From Siphonodentalium dalli (taxonomy: Eukaryota > Mollusca > Scaphopoda > Gadilida > Siphonodentaliidae), in NCBI GenBank assembly GCA_032622095.1, contig CP136066.1, positions 112,493,319-112,557,318 on the forward strand: a stretch of 64,000 bases of DNA. Reading direction: 5' to 3'. Of this stretch, positions 59,520 to 64,000 are shown piece by piece. Position numbers and translations under genes: made by a program. A model generated the notes under the pieces. That model had not been told where the DNA came from and did no database searches. It was given only the letters and a program-made list of their open reading frames with translations. Every line of letters starts with the position of its first letter. The stretch's first letter is position 1.

Positions 59520-62500
59520 GTTGGGCAGACCCTATTTTATGTGTGCAGCTGTCGCACATCACAATAAACTCCCAAACCATCAATAAACGGCTATGGTATA
59601 TATGTTTAGGGTCGCCCACTCACCAACCATCCCTCGAAACCATTTGTTGAGTTTTTAAATAAAAACTCGAATAAAAATCATATTCTGGCGAAAAAATTTG
59701 ACCATGCCACACAATTAGCAATTTTTGTTGACAAATCACTGTAACTGTTTTGTTCACATAACAATGGTTTCAACATGCACAATTTTTATATTTGAGAATA
59801 ATAAACACAGTTTATCTATTTTTCCATGTTTTTTACAGACTTATATTTTTTGCACATTTACCCTCTGCCAGAGCATTGAGTCCATTTAAGATGTCAGAAA
59901 TTACATTTCCATTCCATCAATATGATGATTTATTCAAGTGGTGAATAAAATGAATATATGTACAACAGTATGACATTTTGTATGATCATGAATGGCATTC
60001 TTTTATTAATCTCTTCTCTGCTGTGATATCCCTAACTATTACGGACGTAGAAATGCATTTCGCGTGCTATAAGTCGGTCAATATTCTCAATTGCAACTAA
60101 GAATTATTGTAAATCAACATTTGAAACAGTGTATGATCATACACTATGATATTACAGGAATTTGAATGATAATAGCCTTTCATCGAAGTTAGATTTAAGG
60201 TTTTCATGATATTCCTGTAATATTTTAACCAGAGAATGGTCATAACATCAACGGCCCAGAACACGATGTCATCCAGCAATAATGAGGTTGAGCACTGTTG
60301 AATTGATTTTTCAAACAAAGCTGTATGAGAATTGTGTGCTGTACACTGTTCTGAAGGAGCTAACAAACAGATGATTGCAGAAACAAAGCCATGACAACAT
60401 GTCAAATGACAATGTCAAGTTAAGCTAACATTGTTTGATGCCCATTGTGCTATGAGCTCACACTGGACAATGTGAGTCCTTGTTCTTCTCTTGATGTAAG
60501 AAGTGCTGACGGTAATGAAAGTAAACTGTCATCTGCAATAACGTTTACCCTCAATATCGTAAGATGACATCAAGAAAAGGAAATTCTGTTAAGATGAATT
60601 GTTTCCTGATGCAGACTGAATACAGGACATATGATTCTTTTTCAAGCAGTCCTATTTTCTTGTCTTCATTTTTTAATTGATCTTGCTGATGTTAGAATGA
60701 CCACTTTTCTTCTTGGAAAGCAAGGCCAGCTTTCAGTTAATTTTAGAATTGAACCTGAAAAGGTATTCCTTTCCACTGCCTCAATTCTTTCAGTTTACAG
60801 CAACCAAGCCTGAAAAGAAATCGTAAAGATATATTTTGGTTCTCCATCCACCTGACAATAGAAGTATTATACACAAGCATGTATCCACACAATACATGAA
60901 TACTCATACAATACACATGCATGGTAATCTTTTTGTATTCTACCATTGAGGGTGTGCTCACAGTTGCATGGGGTGTAATTGTTTGCCAGGGTCATCATCT
61001 ACTAACATGTTGTATAATTTTAGACAAATATTCGGATAATTTCCTACTTCTAGCCAAAACTGAGATGGGAATGGCCATCAGTTGGAAACAAATTATAGGG
61101 GTGTTTGTTGAATTGGAATTTAAAGTATCAGTTGAATGGAAAATTCCAACTCAAGGCAGGGACAGTTTCTCAAAGTTAGGAAATTTGTTCTTTGCAGGGT
61201 TCAGTTTGGAAATTTAAAGTTGGTCATACCAATAATAAATGCTCTCTAGCCACAACGCTAGTCCAAGCCTTTTATTCTTTTCAGAATATGAGAATTAAAC
61301 ATGTGGTCCATAAACTTTGGCGACTACTCAGTGTAAAATGTTGTTTTATTTATGATATTCCCCTGTGGTGTTGAAGCATTGGACCTAGAACAAATTCTAA
61401 ACAAGCTGGATTTGGTGTAATTTTGTCAGTCAGAATCTGGGGAACAACATATCCAAAATCCGCCTTGGGAAAAAATCTCTATTCAAGATGGCGTCAGATA
61501 TGGCGGTTAGTATCGGAAATTGTTGACTTTCTGCAGTCGGTGCACCAATTTAATGCCAAATTCATAATAAATTTAAATATTGACAAACAATGATTAGTCG
61601 TAAACCATAATTTGTAGAATGTATGTCCAAAATGGCTAATGTTACATATAGAACCAAAAATAGCAACATTTTGTGAATGTTCAACATGGATGTTGGATAA
61701 GCAGAATACCTGAACTTTAAACCTTTGGATTTGACTTGCATTGCAGTAACCGATAAATCCTTCAGATGGATATTTGTACCTTTACAGATACTTAACAACA
61801 GACTTGTATAATAATAATATTACGTGTTTTCACTCCTATATAGTTATCCAATATGTTACTTTCGTGGTGGCATGTTTTGGAGTTGCGGCTATTTTGACAA
61901 CAATTTCATGGCCGCAATTGTATTATTTTCTGTATGTGTCACTATATTCTCTCCCGTGCTCTAATTTCACACACACTTGTATAACTGCATAATTCCTATG
62001 CCACAACATATCGTATAATTACCTTCATAATTTACGTCAGATGCCACCCCTAATCAGAGCTCTGTAGAACAATTTCCCCCCGAGTGGATTTTAGATATAT
62101 TATACACGAAGGTCTCCTCTTTCCAACAATACCAAAGTTAGCTTGTTAAGATTTTTTCCCAGATAGACCTTATTTTTCAACCTCGACAGCCAGACTACAG
62201 GTCAAGAAGCTCTATACGACTTACACAAATCCACTTTGATAAATGAGTATGGATATGTTTGCCTGGTCACTTCAGCTGTCTTGAAACTTAAGGTTGTGAA
62301 AGAGAATTGACTCACTTTGTATAGTTCATAGCATAAAATGGATAACGATTCTCTTTTAGAAAGTGGGGAGTCTCTCTTCCCTGCACTTTTTATGTACATT
62401 TTGGGCTATAAAATAATGTCATTATTCAAACTTCAGTCACAAGAAATTGATTTTCCTTCGATTATTTCCACACACTAAGGCTATGAGCCAGTCTTTTAGA

Positions 62501-62618
62501 ATGGTTCTCAATTGAAGAACTTTCCTTTAATACAAGGACTCGATTTACACTTGCAGGCATTTAAATTCCCTAATTTGGGCACACAGGGACAGAACCATGG
62601 ACACACAGTGGCAACCAT
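59520..62618. other. No gene recognised; one YY1-like motif near 61,480
   Basis: AT-rich sequence. TATTCAAGATGGCGTCAGATATGGCGG at 61,476 resembles the foldback-family motif at 13,430 but the flanks do not align clearly. Short frames here (for example 98 codons at 60,921 and 102 codons at 60,097 minus) have no recognisable content. Confidence 0.4.
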
Positions 62619-62626
62619 GGTTCAGC

Positions 62627-63639
62627 TAGGGTCCTGCGAATTGGAGATTTTGATCGAATCGAATATCGAATCGAAATCAGGAAATCGAATATCGATTCGA
62701 ATCATATCTGTATGTTGTATTCTCAATTGGGCATGTTTTGTCAACGATTAGACGATTTGTGAAACGTTCAATGAACTACATACACGAAGTTCCATCATAA
62801 CTCATGTGGCGATGAACCGTCATTTGCAATACTATTAACTTCAATTGATAATTGATTAAAACATACATGCGGCCGTCACGACGATTAATATATAACCACT
62901 AAATGGATTATTGGAACTAAAATCACGCAAAATTTGTACAGATTGCATGTGCTTGCAAATCAACATTCGGAATCACCCGTTGTTATAAACTTGAAGATGC
63001 AACAACAGTCGCAGTGTAGCCTGTTTATGTAGTGCTGGATGCTTCTTGGACAGATGATTCCATAGATGGGTCGTTGTCCCAGATGCTTGCGATTTATACA
63101 CCATGTTGCATTCATCACATGTGTAAGCCTGCAGCTTTATCATGTTTAAAATAAACATGAATAATGGATGACGTTTTGTCAAGACATTAGTGTCAAAGAA
63201 CGCTCCGAAATTGAAAGTAAACTTCAAAAGAAAACACCGCCAAAATGCAGTTTTCGATGCCGGGAACACGTGTTGTTTAAATTCTGAGCTATATTACATA
63301 ACGCGGAATCTGAGACGCGCGTCGTCGGTCCATCGGCGATCTCCAAGCTTTTGGGGACCATGTTCAAAGATAGAAATCAGACGTATTTAGTTGTCCTATA
63401 GTGGCTAATTGCTGTTTATACTTATATTTAATATATATAATCGCGATGTACAATGAGAATTATAAGGTACATATATATATAATTTTCTGTAATTAAATGG
63501 CACAAAACAGCTAAGATCGACGTGTGTACCTGCCCGTAAACAGCCTACTTTTCCATCAGTGTATATTCAAAATTTCGAGTTGGCAATTTCGAATCGAATT
63601 CGACTTTCGAATCGAATATCGAATATTCGCAGGACCCTA
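62627..63639 (-). mobile_element. hAT element with 8-bp target duplication
   Basis: Ends TAGGGTCCTGCGAA at the left and TTCGCAGGACCCTA at the right, flanked by GGTTCAGC on both sides (62,619-62,626 and 63,640-63,647). Subterminal TCGAATATCGAATCG words recur near both ends. It encodes only a BED zinc finger (see 63,021-63,125), so it is an internally deleted derivative. Confidence 0.85.
63021..63125 (-). pseudogene. BED zinc finger of a hAT transposase (fragment)
   Basis: The minus-strand frame reads YTCDECNMVYKSQ, then TTTHLWNHLSKKHPALHKQ. C-x2-C followed by H-x4-H with the preceding TTHLWNHL is the BED-type DNA-binding finger found at the N-terminus of hAT transposases and ZBED proteins. 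The frame continues upstream to about 63,269 without a recognised start and stops at 62,973, with no catalytic domain. It lies inside the target-duplicated element, so it belongs to that transposon and not to a host gene. Confidence 0.7.
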
Positions 63640-63647
63640 GGTTCAGC

Positions 63648-64000
63648 CTGGTGGGAGAAAAATTTGAAATTTATCATATTAAAGAAGCAATTTCCACACA
63701 TCTGAGGGATCATTGCCTCCTAATAAAGAATATATAAACATTATCGTTTTACTTGGATGATAAGTTTTTGAAGTTCAAGCAGTGAAAATAGTTTTATGTT
63801 TTCTTAAAGCAGGGAATTTACACATTTGATATAGATCTCACGATTACTCTACTGCCATACTGATCCAGTAGGTGCTAGCACATATACATGTAGATAAATC
63901 TAGGTTAAGATGCCAGTTTAGACAATTTTGATAGGCCTTCTGTGTGAACTGAAGAAAGATAACAGAAATTGTCAATATGATGACTGCCGTTATTGTTGTT
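63648..64000. other. No feature recognised
   Basis: AT-rich sequence to the window end; no coding frame or repeat is identified. Confidence 0.4.

Noticed and set aside
60097-61374. Frames of 60-102 codons downstream of the receptor
   Set aside because: No recognisable motifs, no repeat support and no clear splice sites; treated as chance frames.
1-64000. LTR retrotransposons, reverse transcriptases, tRNA or rRNA genes
   Set aside because: I saw no paired direct LTRs, no reverse-transcriptase motifs, and no cloverleaf or rRNA-like sequence. Some tail-like repeats only hint at degraded retroelements.

Overview
This is an intron- and repeat-rich, AT-biased animal nuclear sequence, not a prokaryotic one. 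I place it in a lophotrochozoan, most likely a mollusc and perhaps a bivalve. The reasons are the one clear host gene, a somatomedin-B-like/class-B-type seven-transmembrane receptor of a kind I associate with molluscan gene sets, and repeats such as GGGCCGTAACTC tandem units and CAGGTGAGCTAA-type ends that I associate with bivalves. The species is not identified.

Layout. Positions 1-30,900 hold almost no host coding sequence. They are a patchwork of palindromic and foldback DNA elements: a foldback element running off the left edge (1-4,697); an element with arrays of 18-22 bp palindromes (6,868-9,416); and a proposed 15-kb composite (about 11.2-26.5 kb). The composite contains a broken integrase-type transposase start, a second foldback element of the first family (12.78-19.15 kb) with a palindromic minisatellite core, a hAT element, a TA-flanked hairpin and two elements with 9-bp target duplications (21.5-23.6 and 24.5-25.1 kb). 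Positions 30,920-57,518 are one gene in two coding exons (30,920-31,966 and 55,836-57,518). They join in phase across a 23.9-kb intron into a 909-residue receptor. The intron is full of mobile elements: piggyBac-like TTAA elements, mariner-like CAGTAATG hairpins, a Harbinger-like element, GCGCTTAAGCGC arrays and a Cys-rich exon on the minus strand. Positions 57.5-64 kb carry a decayed duplicate of the receptor's last membrane segment, a tandem repeat, and a hAT element with a BED zinc finger.

Most interesting content. Several insertions can be verified inside the window because the target is duplicated and, in three cases, the unoccupied site survives in the partner arm of an inverted repeat. 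Two unrelated-looking palindrome-array elements (cores GTTTAAAC and CTTAAG) share 6-bp target duplications and similar TAYGGRAG-type ends. A third (core CCCGGGAATT) has a similar left end and lies next to a fragment of an integrase-type (IS3EU-like by my recollection) transposase. I propose they form one transposon superfamily whose subterminal regions are built of short perfect palindromes. A second family of giant foldbacks carries many copies of a YY1-like AAGATGGCGGC motif.

Limits: all boundaries were read by eye; percent identities and database matches were not computed.
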